A DNA stretch of 14,691 bases from CBIFWW01 sp966186435. Its GTDB lineage: Bacteria; Pseudomonadota; Gammaproteobacteria; Enterobacterales; Enterobacteriaceae. Below are positions 5,775 through 12,986 of this stretch, piece by piece. Each line of letters opens with the position of its first letter. Positions within the stretch are counted from its first letter, which is position 1. The DNA lies in NCBI GenBank assembly GCA_966186435.1, contig CBIFWW010000083.1:1-14691 (forward strand), read 5' to 3'. The translations under genes were made by a program, and so were the position numbers. Under the pieces are notes generated by a model that was not told the DNA's origin, searched no databases, and saw nothing but the letters and a program-made list of their open reading frames with translations.

Positions 5775-8591
5775 ATGAGTGACTATAAATCTACCCTGAA
5801 TTTGCCGGAAACAGGGTTCCCGATGCGCGGCGACCTCGCCAAGCGCGAACCGGGCATGCTGGCGCGTTGGACCGATGACAACCTTTACGGGATCATCCGC
5901 AACGCGAAAAAAGGCAAAAAATCTTTCATTTTGCATGATGGCCCTCCATATGCGAACGGTAGCATTCACATTGGTCACTCCGTTAACAAGATTCTGAAAG
6001 ACATCATTGTTAAGTCTAAAGGTCTGTCTGGTTTCGATTCCCCATACATCCCGGGTTGGGACTGCCACGGGCTGCCTATCGAGCTAAAAGTAGAACAGTT
6101 GGTTGGTAAGCCGGGTGAAAAAGTCAGTGCCGCTGAATTCCGCGCCGCCTGCCGCAAATATGCTGCAGAACAGGTGGAAGGCCAGCGTGAAGACTTTATC
6201 CGCCTTGGTGTGCTGGGTGACTGGCACAAGCCTTACCTGACCATGGACTTCAATACTGAAGCCAACATTATCCGCGCCCTGAGCAAAATCATCGACAACG
6301 GCCACCTGCATAAAGGGGCTAAGCCCGTGCACTGGTGCGTTGACTGCCGCTCTGCGCTGGCTGAAGCGGAAGTGGAGTATTACAACAAAACCTCCCCGTC
6401 TATCGATGTGGCCTTCCACGCCGTAGACCCGCAGGTAGTGAAAGCCGCCTTTGGCGCGACTGACGTGACTGGCCCGGTTTCTCTTATTATCTGGACCACC
6501 ACCCCGTGGACCTTGCCGGCTAACCGCGCTATCTCCCTGGCACCGGAGTTCGACTACGTACTGGTTCAGGTTGAAGGCCAGGCGCTGATTCTGGCGAAAG
6601 ACCTGCTGGAAAGCGTAATGAAACGCACGGGCTTTGCCCAGTGGGATATCTTGGGTGAAGCCAAAGGCGCAGCCCTGGAACTGATGCGCTTCCAGCATCC
6701 GTTTATGCCATTTGATGTTCCCGCGATCCTGGGTGACCACGTTACCCTGGATGCCGGTACTGGTGCGGTACACACTGCCGGTGGTCATGGCCCGGACGAC
6801 TATACCATCAGCCAGAAATATGGCCTGGAAATCGCTAACCCGGTTGGCCCGGACGGCGCTTACCTGAATGGCACTTATCCTTCATTGGATGGCCTGAACG
6901 TATTCAAAGCCAACGATGTCATCGTTGGACTGTTGCGTGAGAAGGGTGCCCTGTTGCACGTTGAGAAGTTAGAGCATAGCTACCCGTGCTGCTGGCGTCA
7001 CAAAACCCCGATCATCTTCCGTGCTACCCCACAGTGGTTTATCAGCATGGATCAGCAAGCCCTGCGTGCGCAGTCGCTGAAAGAGATCAAAGGCGTGCAA
7101 TGGATCCCGGATTGGGGCCAGGCGCGTATCGAGTCTATGGTTGCCAACCGTCCTGACTGGTGTATTTCCCGTCAACGTACCTGGGGCGTACCCATGTCTC
7201 TGTTCGTACACAAAGACAACGGCCAGTTACACCCGCGTACTACTGAATTGATGGAAGAAGTGGCCAAGCGTGTTGAAGCGGATGGCATTCAGGCATGGTG
7301 GGATCTGGATCCGCGCGACATCATGGGCGCAGATGCAGACAACTACGAGAAAGTCCCGGATACCCTGGATGTATGGTTTGATTCCGGTTCAACCAGCGCC
7401 TCTGTGGTTGACGTTCGTCCTGAATTTAACGGCCATCAAGCGGATATGTATCTGGAAGGCTCTGACCAACACCGCGGTTGGTTTATGTCCTCCCTGATGA
7501 TCTCCACGGCCATGAAAGGCAAGGCCCCGTACCGTCAGGTACTGACCCACGGCTTCACCGTGGATGGTCAGGGCCGCAAAATGTCCAAGTCTATCGGTAA
7601 TACCGTTAGCCCGCAGGACGTGATGAATAAGCTGGGTGCTGACATCCTGCGTCTGTGGGTGGCGTCTACTGATTACACCGGCGAGATGGCGGTATCTGAC
7701 GAGATCCTCAAACGCTCTGCTGATGCTTATCGCCGTATCCGTAATACCGCCCGCTTCCTGCTGGCAAACCTCAACGGGTTTAATCCAGAAACCGATAGGG
7801 TGAAACCGGAAGAGATGGTAGTACTGGATCGCTGGGCTGTGGGCTGTGCTCAGGAAGCTCAGGCCGATATCCTGGCCTCTTACGAAAGCTACGATTTCCA
7901 CGAAGTAGTCCAGCGCCTGATGCGTTTCTGCTCCGTTGAGATGGGTTCTTTCTATCTGGATATCATTAAAGATCGCCAGTACACCGCCAAGCCGGATAGC
8001 GTTGCCCGCCGCAGTTGCCAGACCGCGCTGTACCACATTGCTGAAGCCTTGGTTCGTTGGATGGCGCCGATCATGTCCTTCACCGCAGATGAAATCTGGA
8101 ACTACCTGCCGGGTAACCACGACAAGTACGTGTTCACCGGTGAGTGGTATGAAGGCCTGTTCGGTCTGGATGATGCTGAATCTATGAACGACGACTTCTG
8201 GGAAGAGCTGTTAAAAGTCCGTGGTGAAGTGAACAAGGTGATTGAACAAGCCCGTGCTGATAAGCGCGTGGGTGGTTCACTGGAAGCCGCAGTGACCTTA
8301 TACGCAGGCGCTGAGCTGAAAGCCAAGTTGCTGAGCCTGGGTGATGAACTGCGCTTTGTTCTACTGACCTCCGGTGCGGAAGTGGCTGATTTCGACGCTG
8401 CTCCTGCCGACGCACAACAAAGTGAATTGCTGAAATCCCTGAAAGTTGCCCTGCATAAAGCGGAAGGCGAAAAATGCCCACGCTGCTGGCACTACACCAC
8501 GGATATTGGCCAGGTGGCGGAACACGCAGAGATCTGCGGCCGCTGTGTGACTAACATCGCCGGTGATGGCGAAAAGCGTAAGTTTGCCTAA
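5775..8591 (+). CDS. ileS: Isoleucyl-tRNA synthetase
   Basis: Class I synthetase that charges tRNA-Ile and edits misactivated valine. It has 938 residues, identical in length to E. coli IleS. Visible landmarks are the HIGH signature (65-68, after PPYANGSI), WTTTPW (240-245) and the editing-site block with H333 and D342 in the CP1 domain, WCISRQ (462-467), KMSKS (602-606, matching E. coli numbering), and a C-terminal zinc finger with Cys 901, 904, 921 and 924. It is therefore the bacterial mupirocin-sensitive type with the zinc module, not the eukaryote-like resistant type. It starts 47 bases after ribF with a weak GAG upstream of the ATG. Its stop TAA shares its last A with the lspA ATG, so the two are translationally coupled. 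Confidence 0.98.
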   Translation: MSDYKSTLNLPETGFPMRGDLAKREPGMLARWTDDNLYGIIRNAKKGKKSFILHDGPPYANGSIHIGHSVNKILKDIIVKSKGLSGFDSPYIPGWDCHGLPIELKVEQLVGKPGEKVSAAEFRAACRKYAAEQVEGQREDFIRLGVLGDWHKPYLTMDFNTEANIIRALSKIIDNGHLHKGAKPVHWCVDCRSALAEAEVEYYNKTSPSIDVAFHAVDPQVVKAAFGATDVTGPVSLIIWTTTPWTLPANRAISLAPEFDYVLVQVEGQALILAKDLLESVMKRTGFAQWDILGEAKGAALELMRFQHPFMPFDVPAILGDHVTLDAGTGAVHTAGGHGPDDYTISQKYGLEIANPVGPDGAYLNGTYPSLDGLNVFKANDVIVGLLREKGALLHVEKLEHSYPCCWRHKTPIIFRATPQWFISMDQQALRAQSLKEIKGVQWIPDWGQARIESMVANRPDWCISRQRTWGVPMSLFVHKDNGQLHPRTTELMEEVAKRVEADGIQAWWDLDPRDIMGADADNYEKVPDTLDVWFDSGSTSASVVDVRPEFNGHQADMYLEGSDQHRGWFMSSLMISTAMKGKAPYRQVLTHGFTVDGQGRKMSKSIGNTVSPQDVMNKLGADILRLWVASTDYTGEMAVSDEILKRSADAYRRIRNTARFLLANLNGFNPETDRVKPEEMVVLDRWAVGCAQEAQADILASYESYDFHEVVQRLMRFCSVEMGSFYLDIIKDRQYTAKPDSVARRSCQTALYHIAEALVRWMAPIMSFTADEIWNYLPGNHDKYVFTGEWYEGLFGLDDAESMNDDFWEELLKVRGEVNKVIEQARADKRVGGSLEAAVTLYAGAELKAKLLSLGDELRFVLLTSGAEVADFDAAPADAQQSELLKSLKVALHKAEGEKCPRCWHYTTDIGQVAEHAEICGRCVTNIAGDGEKRKFA

Positions 8592-9097
8592 TGCGTAAAC
8601 CACTTTTATCTACCGGATTGCGCTGGCTGTGGCTGGCGCTTATCGTGCTTATCGTCGATCTGGGCATCAAGCAATGGGTGATGGACAACTTTATGTTGTA
8701 CGAAACTCTGCGCCTGATCCCGTACTTCAATCTGCACTATGCGCACAACCCGGGGGCGGCTTTTAGCTTCCTCGCGGGTGAAGATGGCTGGCAACGCTGG
8801 TTCTTCGCAGGGATTGCCATCGGCATTGCCGGGATTTTACTGGCGATGATGTACCGTGCCAGTGCATCGCAAAAAATCACTAATATTGCCTATGCGCTGA
8901 TCATTGGTGGCGCACTGGGTAACCTTTTCGATCGCATGGTTCATGGCTTTGTGGTCGATATGTTCGATTTTTATGTGGGCAACTGGCATTTCCCGACCTT
9001 TAACTTCGCCGACACGGCGATTTGTATTGGTGCTGCGCTGGTCGTGCTGGAGGGGTTCTTTGTCTCCTCCGATAAAACTGCAAAACAAAAAGGGTAA
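8591..9097 (+). CDS. lspA: Prolipoprotein signal peptidase (signal peptidase II)
   Basis: Inner-membrane aspartyl protease that removes the signal peptide from diacylated prolipoproteins. It is the target of globomycin. The 168-residue protein has four hydrophobic segments (about 12-29, 70-88, 96-112, 139-158). The conserved blocks are YAHNPGAAF (50-58), GNLFDR (110-115), the catalytic Asp in VVDMFDF (D123) and the second catalytic Asp in FNFADT (D141). The ATG overlaps the ileS stop by one base (TAATG), so it depends on coupled translation. fkpB begins three bases after its stop. The ileS-lspA order is the standard enteric one. Confidence 0.97.
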   Translation: MRKPLLSTGLRWLWLALIVLIVDLGIKQWVMDNFMLYETLRLIPYFNLHYAHNPGAAFSFLAGEDGWQRWFFAGIAIGIAGILLAMMYRASASQKITNIAYALIIGGALGNLFDRMVHGFVVDMFDFYVGNWHFPTFNFADTAICIGAALVVLEGFFVSSDKTAKQKG

Positions 9098-9100
9098 TTG

Positions 9101-9571
9101 ATGTCCGATTCTGTACAGAGCAATAGCGCCGTGCTGGTGCATTTCACGTTGAAACTTGATGATGGTTCCACCGCAGAATCCACCAGAGCTAACGGTAAGC
9201 CCGCTCTGTTCAGCATGGGTGACGGCTCCCTTTCAGAGGGGCTGGAGCAACATCTCCTGGGCCTAAAGGCGGGGGCGAAAACGGCGTTTTCACTGCCGCC
9301 TGAAGCAGCCTTTGGGGTAACCAGCCCTGACCTAATCCAGTACTTCTCGCGCCGCGATTTTATCGATGCCGGGGAGCCTGAGATTGGGGCTATTATGTTA
9401 TTTACCGCTATGGACGGCAGCGAGATGCCAGGGGTGATCCGCGAAGTGAACGGCGATTCCATCACCGTTGATTTCAACCACCCGTTGGCAGGCCAAAATG
9501 TACATTTCGATATCGAAGTACTGGAGATTGATCCGGTACTGGGGGCATTGAATGCAGATCCTGCTCGCTAA
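9101..9571 (+). CDS. fkpB: FKBP-type peptidyl-prolyl isomerase, SlyD-like
   Basis: Cytoplasmic peptidyl-prolyl cis-trans isomerase of the SlyD-like FKBP group with chaperone activity. It has 156 residues from the ATG at 9101; E. coli FkpB is 149, and the extra residues are a short C-terminal tail (LGALNADPAR) running into ispH. Typical landmarks are VLVHFTLKLDDG near residue 12, LSEGLEQHLLGLKAG, AAFGV, and the insert-in-flap domain with MPGVIREVNGDSITVDFNHPLAG. A TTG at 9098 could also open the frame, but AGGG at 9091-9094 is 6 bases from the ATG, and the E. coli protein begins MSESVQSNSA, matching the ATG choice. It lacks a His-rich metal-binding tail, which separates it from SlyD. Confidence 0.95.
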   Translation: MSDSVQSNSAVLVHFTLKLDDGSTAESTRANGKPALFSMGDGSLSEGLEQHLLGLKAGAKTAFSLPPEAAFGVTSPDLIQYFSRRDFIDAGEPEIGAIMLFTAMDGSEMPGVIREVNGDSITVDFNHPLAGQNVHFDIEVLEIDPVLGALNADPAR

Positions 9572-10499
9572 TCCTCGGGGTTTTTGTGCCGGGGTTGACC
9601 GTGCTATTAGCATTGTTGAAAACGCGTTAACCCTTTATGGCTCACCAATTTATGTGCGTCATGAAGTGGTGCACAACCGTTACGTAGTAGACAGCCTGCG
9701 CCAGCGCGGGGCTATATTTATCGAGCAAATCAGCGAAGTGCCCGATGGCGCGATCCTGATTTTCTCCGCCCACGGGGTATCTCAGGCGGTACGTAATGAA
9801 GCCAAAAGCCGTGACTTGACGGTGTTTGATGCCACCTGTCCCCTGGTGACCAAAGTCCATATGGAAGTTGCCCGCGCCAGTCGCCGTGGTGAAGAATCCA
9901 TCTTGATTGGTCACGCTGGCCACCCGGAAGTGGAAGGCACCATGGGCCAGTACAGCAACCCAAAGGGCGGCATGTACCTGGTTGAGTCACCGGAAGATGT
10001 CTGGAAACTGGCGGTGAAAGATGATGGTCATCTCTCCTTTATGACCCAAACTACCCTCTCGGTGGACGACACCTCTGAAGTGATAGACGCGCTGAGAACG
10101 CGGTTTCCGAAAATTATCGGCCCCCGTAAGGATGACATTTGCTACGCTACCACCAACCGTCAGGAAGCGGTGCGGTCGTTAGCTGAAGAGTCCGATCTGG
10201 TGCTGGTGGTAGGTTCCAAAAACTCATCCAACTCTAACCGTCTGGCTGAACTGGCCCAGCGTATGGGGAAAGCGGCGCATCTGATCGATGATGCGGCGGA
10301 TATCAAAGACGAGTGGTTCCAGGGGGTGCGCTGTGTGGGTGTGACCGCCGGGGCCTCCGCGCCGGATGTGTTAGTCCAGAACGTGATCGCCCGTCTCCAA
10401 ATCTTAGGCGGGAGCGAAGTCCGGGAGCTAACTGGGCGCGAAGAGAACATCGTGTTCGAAGTCCCTCGCGAGCTGCGGCTTTCCGATCAAGAAAACTGA
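9552..10499 (+). CDS. ispH: 4-hydroxy-3-methylbut-2-enyl diphosphate reductase
   Basis: Iron-sulfur enzyme of the last step of the MEP pathway, reducing HMBPP to IPP and DMAPP. It has 315 residues (316 in E. coli). The three cluster cysteines C12, C96 and C197 are present at the E. coli numbers, with the substrate-pocket residues H41, H74, H124, E126 and T167. The C-terminal half holds GSKNSSNSNRL and GVTAGASAPD. The ATG lies inside the end of fkpB, a 20-base overlap, with a G-run at 9541-9545 as ribosome binding site, so expression is probably coupled. It is the last gene of the operon. A hairpin terminator starts 25 bases after its stop. In E. coli the next gene is rihC; here a convergent citrate operon follows instead. 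Confidence 0.98.
   Translation: MQILLANPRGFCAGVDRAISIVENALTLYGSPIYVRHEVVHNRYVVDSLRQRGAIFIEQISEVPDGAILIFSAHGVSQAVRNEAKSRDLTVFDATCPLVTKVHMEVARASRRGEESILIGHAGHPEVEGTMGQYSNPKGGMYLVESPEDVWKLAVKDDGHLSFMTQTTLSVDDTSEVIDALRTRFPKIIGPRKDDICYATTNRQEAVRSLAEESDLVLVVGSKNSSNSNRLAELAQRMGKAAHLIDDAADIKDEWFQGVRCVGVTAGASAPDVLVQNVIARLQILGGSEVRELTGREENIVFEVPRELRLSDQEN
10202..10209 (+). other. Chi-type octamer GCTGGTGG
   Basis: Exact E. coli-type Chi sequence inside ispH, in the same orientation as the copies at 5145 and 11390. Confidence 0.4.
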
Positions 10500-10524
10500 C
10501 GGCTGCCGTGCGGTAACTTCCTGT

Positions 10525-10550
10525 AAGCCATGCTTTGTGCATGGCTTTTT
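10525..10550 (+). terminator. Terminator after ispH, abutting the citB stop
   Basis: A perfect 9-bp stem AAGCCATGC / GCATGGCTT with loop TTTGT runs into a T-tract (five T in all) in the ispH direction. On the minus strand the same hairpin lies directly behind the citB stop codon, but only two T follow it, so it is a weaker terminator for citB. The two operons share this 49-base gap. Confidence 0.85.
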
Positions 10551-11250
10551 ACTTTGGGTTGTCCACCGGCTTAAGGCGGTAGACCCTCTCCGGCCGGCCT
10601 ACCTTCCCGTAATTAATTTCCGCTTCAAGATGGTTATCTTTCACTCCTTGCTCCAGATAACGGCGCGCCGTGGTTTTACTGCTGCCTAAATGCCGGGCCA
10701 GGGTGTCAGCTGTCATCATTGAGAGCGGCGGAGTGAAACAAGCCAATACCCGGTTCATCGTGGCCTCCTCAATGCCGCCACGGGATACGGTTGCTGGCTT
10801 ATCTGGCTCCTTAGACTGGATATTAAATAGCGCATCGACGTGAGTTTGACTTGCCTGCTCGTTAGAGCGAATCGAGCTGCGGTAGCGGGCAAAGCGAGCC
10901 AAGGTTTGTTGCAAGCGCTGGAAATGCAACGGTTTTATCAGGTAATCGAAAACGGCCAAGCGCAACGCTTCGCTGATAGTTTCCATGTGGTTATCGGCGG
11001 TGATAAAGATAATCCGGCCCTGGTAGCGAGTGCTGACCGTATAGCGAATCAGATCAATCCCTTTGCCGTCTGGCAGGAAGTTGTCCAGCAGGATAAGCAT
11101 GGGCTGGTAAAGCCGGATCATTTTGCGTGCTTTTTCCATGCTTTCTGCCACGCCCACTACCTGGTATTGGGGGAATTGCTTGACCGCATCAGCCAGGATC
11201 TCAGCCAGTAGTACTTCGTCTTCAACAATCAGGGTTGTAATACTGTCCAT
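10549..11250 (-). CDS. citB: Citrate-responsive response regulator CitB (DpiA)
   Basis: Response regulator of the CitA-CitB two-component system, which activates citrate-fermentation genes. From the ATG at 11250 it has 233 residues (Klebsiella pneumoniae CitB is about 234). The receiver domain (1 to about 122) shows the acidic pocket E10-D11, phospho-acceptor D56 in LLDNFLP, T84 and K106 (LIKP). The C-terminal helix-turn-helix covers about 175-225 (ADTLARHLGSSKTTARRYLE) with the conserved GKVGRPERVY. A GTG at 11265 would add five residues, but GGAG at 11263-11260 is the ribosome binding site for the ATG, and the Klebsiella protein starts MDSITTLIVEDE as here. The start lies 29 bases inside citA, so the pair is translationally coupled. 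Last gene of the operon. Confidence 0.95.
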   Translation of the reverse strand: MDSITTLIVEDEVLLAEILADAVKQFPQYQVVGVAESMEKARKMIRLYQPMLILLDNFLPDGKGIDLIRYTVSTRYQGRIIFITADNHMETISEALRLAVFDYLIKPLHFQRLQQTLARFARYRSSIRSNEQASQTHVDALFNIQSKEPDKPATVSRGGIEEATMNRVLACFTPPLSMMTADTLARHLGSSKTTARRYLEQGVKDNHLEAEINYGKVGRPERVYRLKPVDNPK

Positions 11251-12871
11251 GTATTTTTTCTCCACTATGGGGGATGTAAACCGTGAAAATGGTGCCCTGA
11301 GGGAGGTTTTCCTCGATGACTATTTGGCCCCCAGCTTGCTCAACATAGCTGCGTACCAGCCACAGGCCGATGCCGTGGTCGCCGGTCCGGCTGGTGGTCA
11401 CCCCCCGTTCAAAAATTAATGGGCGCAGGGAGCAATTAATACCCACGCCTTCATCGGCCACTTCAATGATCGTCTCGGAACCGCCGCTTAAGATCAGGCA
11501 ATTAATCTGGCGTGAGCCGTTGAGCTGTTGCAGGGTTGCATTAAAGGCGTTGTCCAACAAATTGCCGACGATCGAGATCCATTCATTTGGAGTGAGGGTA
11601 TCGGGCAGGGAGGATACGTGAGAGCCGGGATCAAACACCAGCTCCAGCCCCAGCTCTTTAGCCCGGCAATATTTCCCCATCAGCAGCCCGGCCAAATGGT
11701 TGTTTTGGACATGCCGGTTGATGAAATCCAGCACTTTTTGGTGGCCTTCGGACTGCTGCTGGAGAAGCGCCAGCGCGTCCTCATAGCGCTTCAATGATAA
11801 TAAACCGGCTAAGGTTGAAATCAGATTGCGGTGCTCGTGTTGTACCGCCCGCAAATTATCGGCATATTGCTGAATTTGGCTCAGCTGTAGGCTTAAGATA
11901 TTGATATCGTCTTTACTGCGAAAACTGACCACCCAGCCTTGAGGGCTGCCATCCAGTAAAACGGCCATGCGGCTGGCTATCACCTTCACCCCGTTAAAAG
12001 TGACGATTTCGTCTTTTTTGTTCTCCCCGGGGCAGCTGTAAAAAAAAATGGCCGGAGAGACCACCTGGGAGATGGTTTTGCCTATTAAGATGGCTTCCGT
12101 CTGTTTAAGCTGCAAAAGCTGCCTGGCGGCCTGATTGATGGCGCTGATTTTATAGCGAGAATCAATGGCCAGCAGCCCCTCAAACACAGATTCAAATAAC
12201 ACACTTTGCTCAATAACCAGGCGCGCGATCTGCTGCGGCTCCATATTGAACATCTGTTTTTTAATGTGCAGTGAAAAACGATGGGCGCAAAGGAGCAGCA
12301 GGAATAGCAGGGCAAGCAGCGGAGCGACGATGGGCAGCAATTGTACGTTAAGCCAGTTTTGGAGTTGTTCGGTACTGTAGCCAACAGAGACCACGCCGAT
12401 GACCTTACCGGCGCTATTTTGAATCGGTGATTTACCGCGTAATGAGGTGCCCAGCGAGCCTTGGCGTAGGGAAACGTAACTTTCTCTACGCTGAAACGCC
12501 CGATCATTGTCGCCGCCCTCCATTGGTTTGCCGATTTCAAGGGGGCTTACATGATAAAGCCGGATCCCGGTTTCATCGCCGATGGTGATATAGGTGGCAT
12601 CGGAAAATGACCGCATCGGCTCAATCAGTGCCTTGATGCGGGCAGTATCCCGGCGGCTGACGGCGTCGACCAATTCAGGCATGGCCGATATTTGCATGGC
12701 TTGTATCAGCGCTCGTTGCCCCACCTGATAATCAAGGCGGTCTGCCGCCATGCTCGTCAAGAACCAGGATATGGTCGTCATCACCAGGCTTGAGGTGAAC
12801 AGTATCAGCAAAAAGATGCGATTTTGAAATGACCGCCGCGCAAACCATTGATTGATAGAATGGACTAGCAT
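11222..12871 (-). CDS. citA: Citrate sensor histidine kinase CitA (DpiB)
   Basis: Membrane histidine kinase that binds external citrate and phosphorylates CitB. From the ATG at 12871 it has 549 residues (547 in K. pneumoniae). Order: TM1 at about 19-40, a periplasmic PAS-type citrate domain (41-174) with RLYHVSPLEIGKPMEGGD and SLRGKSPI, TM2 at about 175-195, a cytoplasmic PAS (about 208-318), the H-box QHEHRN with phospho-acceptor His345, and an ATPase domain with N-box NLLDNAFNA (437-445), DEGVGI (473-478) and GDHGIGLW (497-504). An upstream TTG at 12937 keeps the frame but lies inside a hairpin and adds residues unlike the family, so I prefer the ATG, whose ribosome binding site (GGATAGG) is modest. 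A run of nine T in the coding strand (275-278) is unusual. citB overlaps its 3' end. Confidence 0.95.
   Translation of the reverse strand: MLVHSINQWFARRSFQNRIFLLILFTSSLVMTTISWFLTSMAADRLDYQVGQRALIQAMQISAMPELVDAVSRRDTARIKALIEPMRSFSDATYITIGDETGIRLYHVSPLEIGKPMEGGDNDRAFQRRESYVSLRQGSLGTSLRGKSPIQNSAGKVIGVVSVGYSTEQLQNWLNVQLLPIVAPLLALLFLLLLCAHRFSLHIKKQMFNMEPQQIARLVIEQSVLFESVFEGLLAIDSRYKISAINQAARQLLQLKQTEAILIGKTISQVVSPAIFFYSCPGENKKDEIVTFNGVKVIASRMAVLLDGSPQGWVVSFRSKDDINILSLQLSQIQQYADNLRAVQHEHRNLISTLAGLLSLKRYEDALALLQQQSEGHQKVLDFINRHVQNNHLAGLLMGKYCRAKELGLELVFDPGSHVSSLPDTLTPNEWISIVGNLLDNAFNATLQQLNGSRQINCLILSGGSETIIEVADEGVGINCSLRPLIFERGVTTSRTGDHGIGLWLVRSYVEQAGGQIVIEENLPQGTIFTVYIPHSGEKIHGQYYNPDC
11390..11397 (+). 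other. Chi-type octamer GCTGGTGG
   Basis: Exact E. coli-type Chi sequence on the plus strand, within antisense citA. Confidence 0.4.
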
Positions 12872-12922
12872 AGGCCTATCCGCTTGCAAAAATTGATTAT
12901 GGCGTGGATGGATGACCGGGAT

Positions 12923-12950
12923 ACTGAGCACAAGCAAGCTTATGCTCAGT
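12923..12950 (-). other. Long hairpin between oadB and citA
   Basis: On the minus strand ACTGAGCA pairs with TGCTCAGT. The inner bases continue as a T-G wobble and AAGC/GCTT, giving up to 13 bp around a very small loop. No T-run follows, so it is not a classical terminator. It starts 37 bases after the oadB stop and ends 51 bases before the citA ATG. A role as mRNA stabiliser, processing site or attenuator between the abundant oad part and the regulatory citAB part is inferred. Confidence 0.65.
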
Positions 12951-12967
12951 CGTCAGACAAATATCAA
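12939..12967 (-). promoter_or_regulatory. Possible internal promoter for citAB
   Basis: TTGATA (12967-12962, five of six to TTGACA) and CATAAG (12944-12939, four of six to TATAAT) are 17 bases apart on the minus strand. The -10 box lies within the oadB-citA hairpin. A basal internal promoter would let the cell keep some CitAB before the operon is induced. The matches are modest and may be chance. Confidence 0.3.
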
Positions 12968-12986
12968 CATGCTATCCCCGGCAGGA

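Noticed and set aside
6084..6788. Long antisense open frame (234 codons) opposite ileS, and another at 7389-8120 (243 codons)
   Set aside because: They lie fully inside the highly conserved ileS, have no ribosome binding site and no recognisable domain, and are explained by the codon bias of the sense gene leaving few stops in the antisense frames.
9098..9100. TTG start for fkpB directly after the lspA stop
   Set aside because: The next codon is ATG with a better AGGG spacing, and the E. coli protein starts at the equivalent of that ATG.
12872..12937. Upstream TTG start for citA (22 extra residues)
   Set aside because: The TTG lies inside the oadB-citA hairpin, lacks a ribosome binding site, and would put a non-family tail before the MLVHSINQWF start that fits the Klebsiella length.
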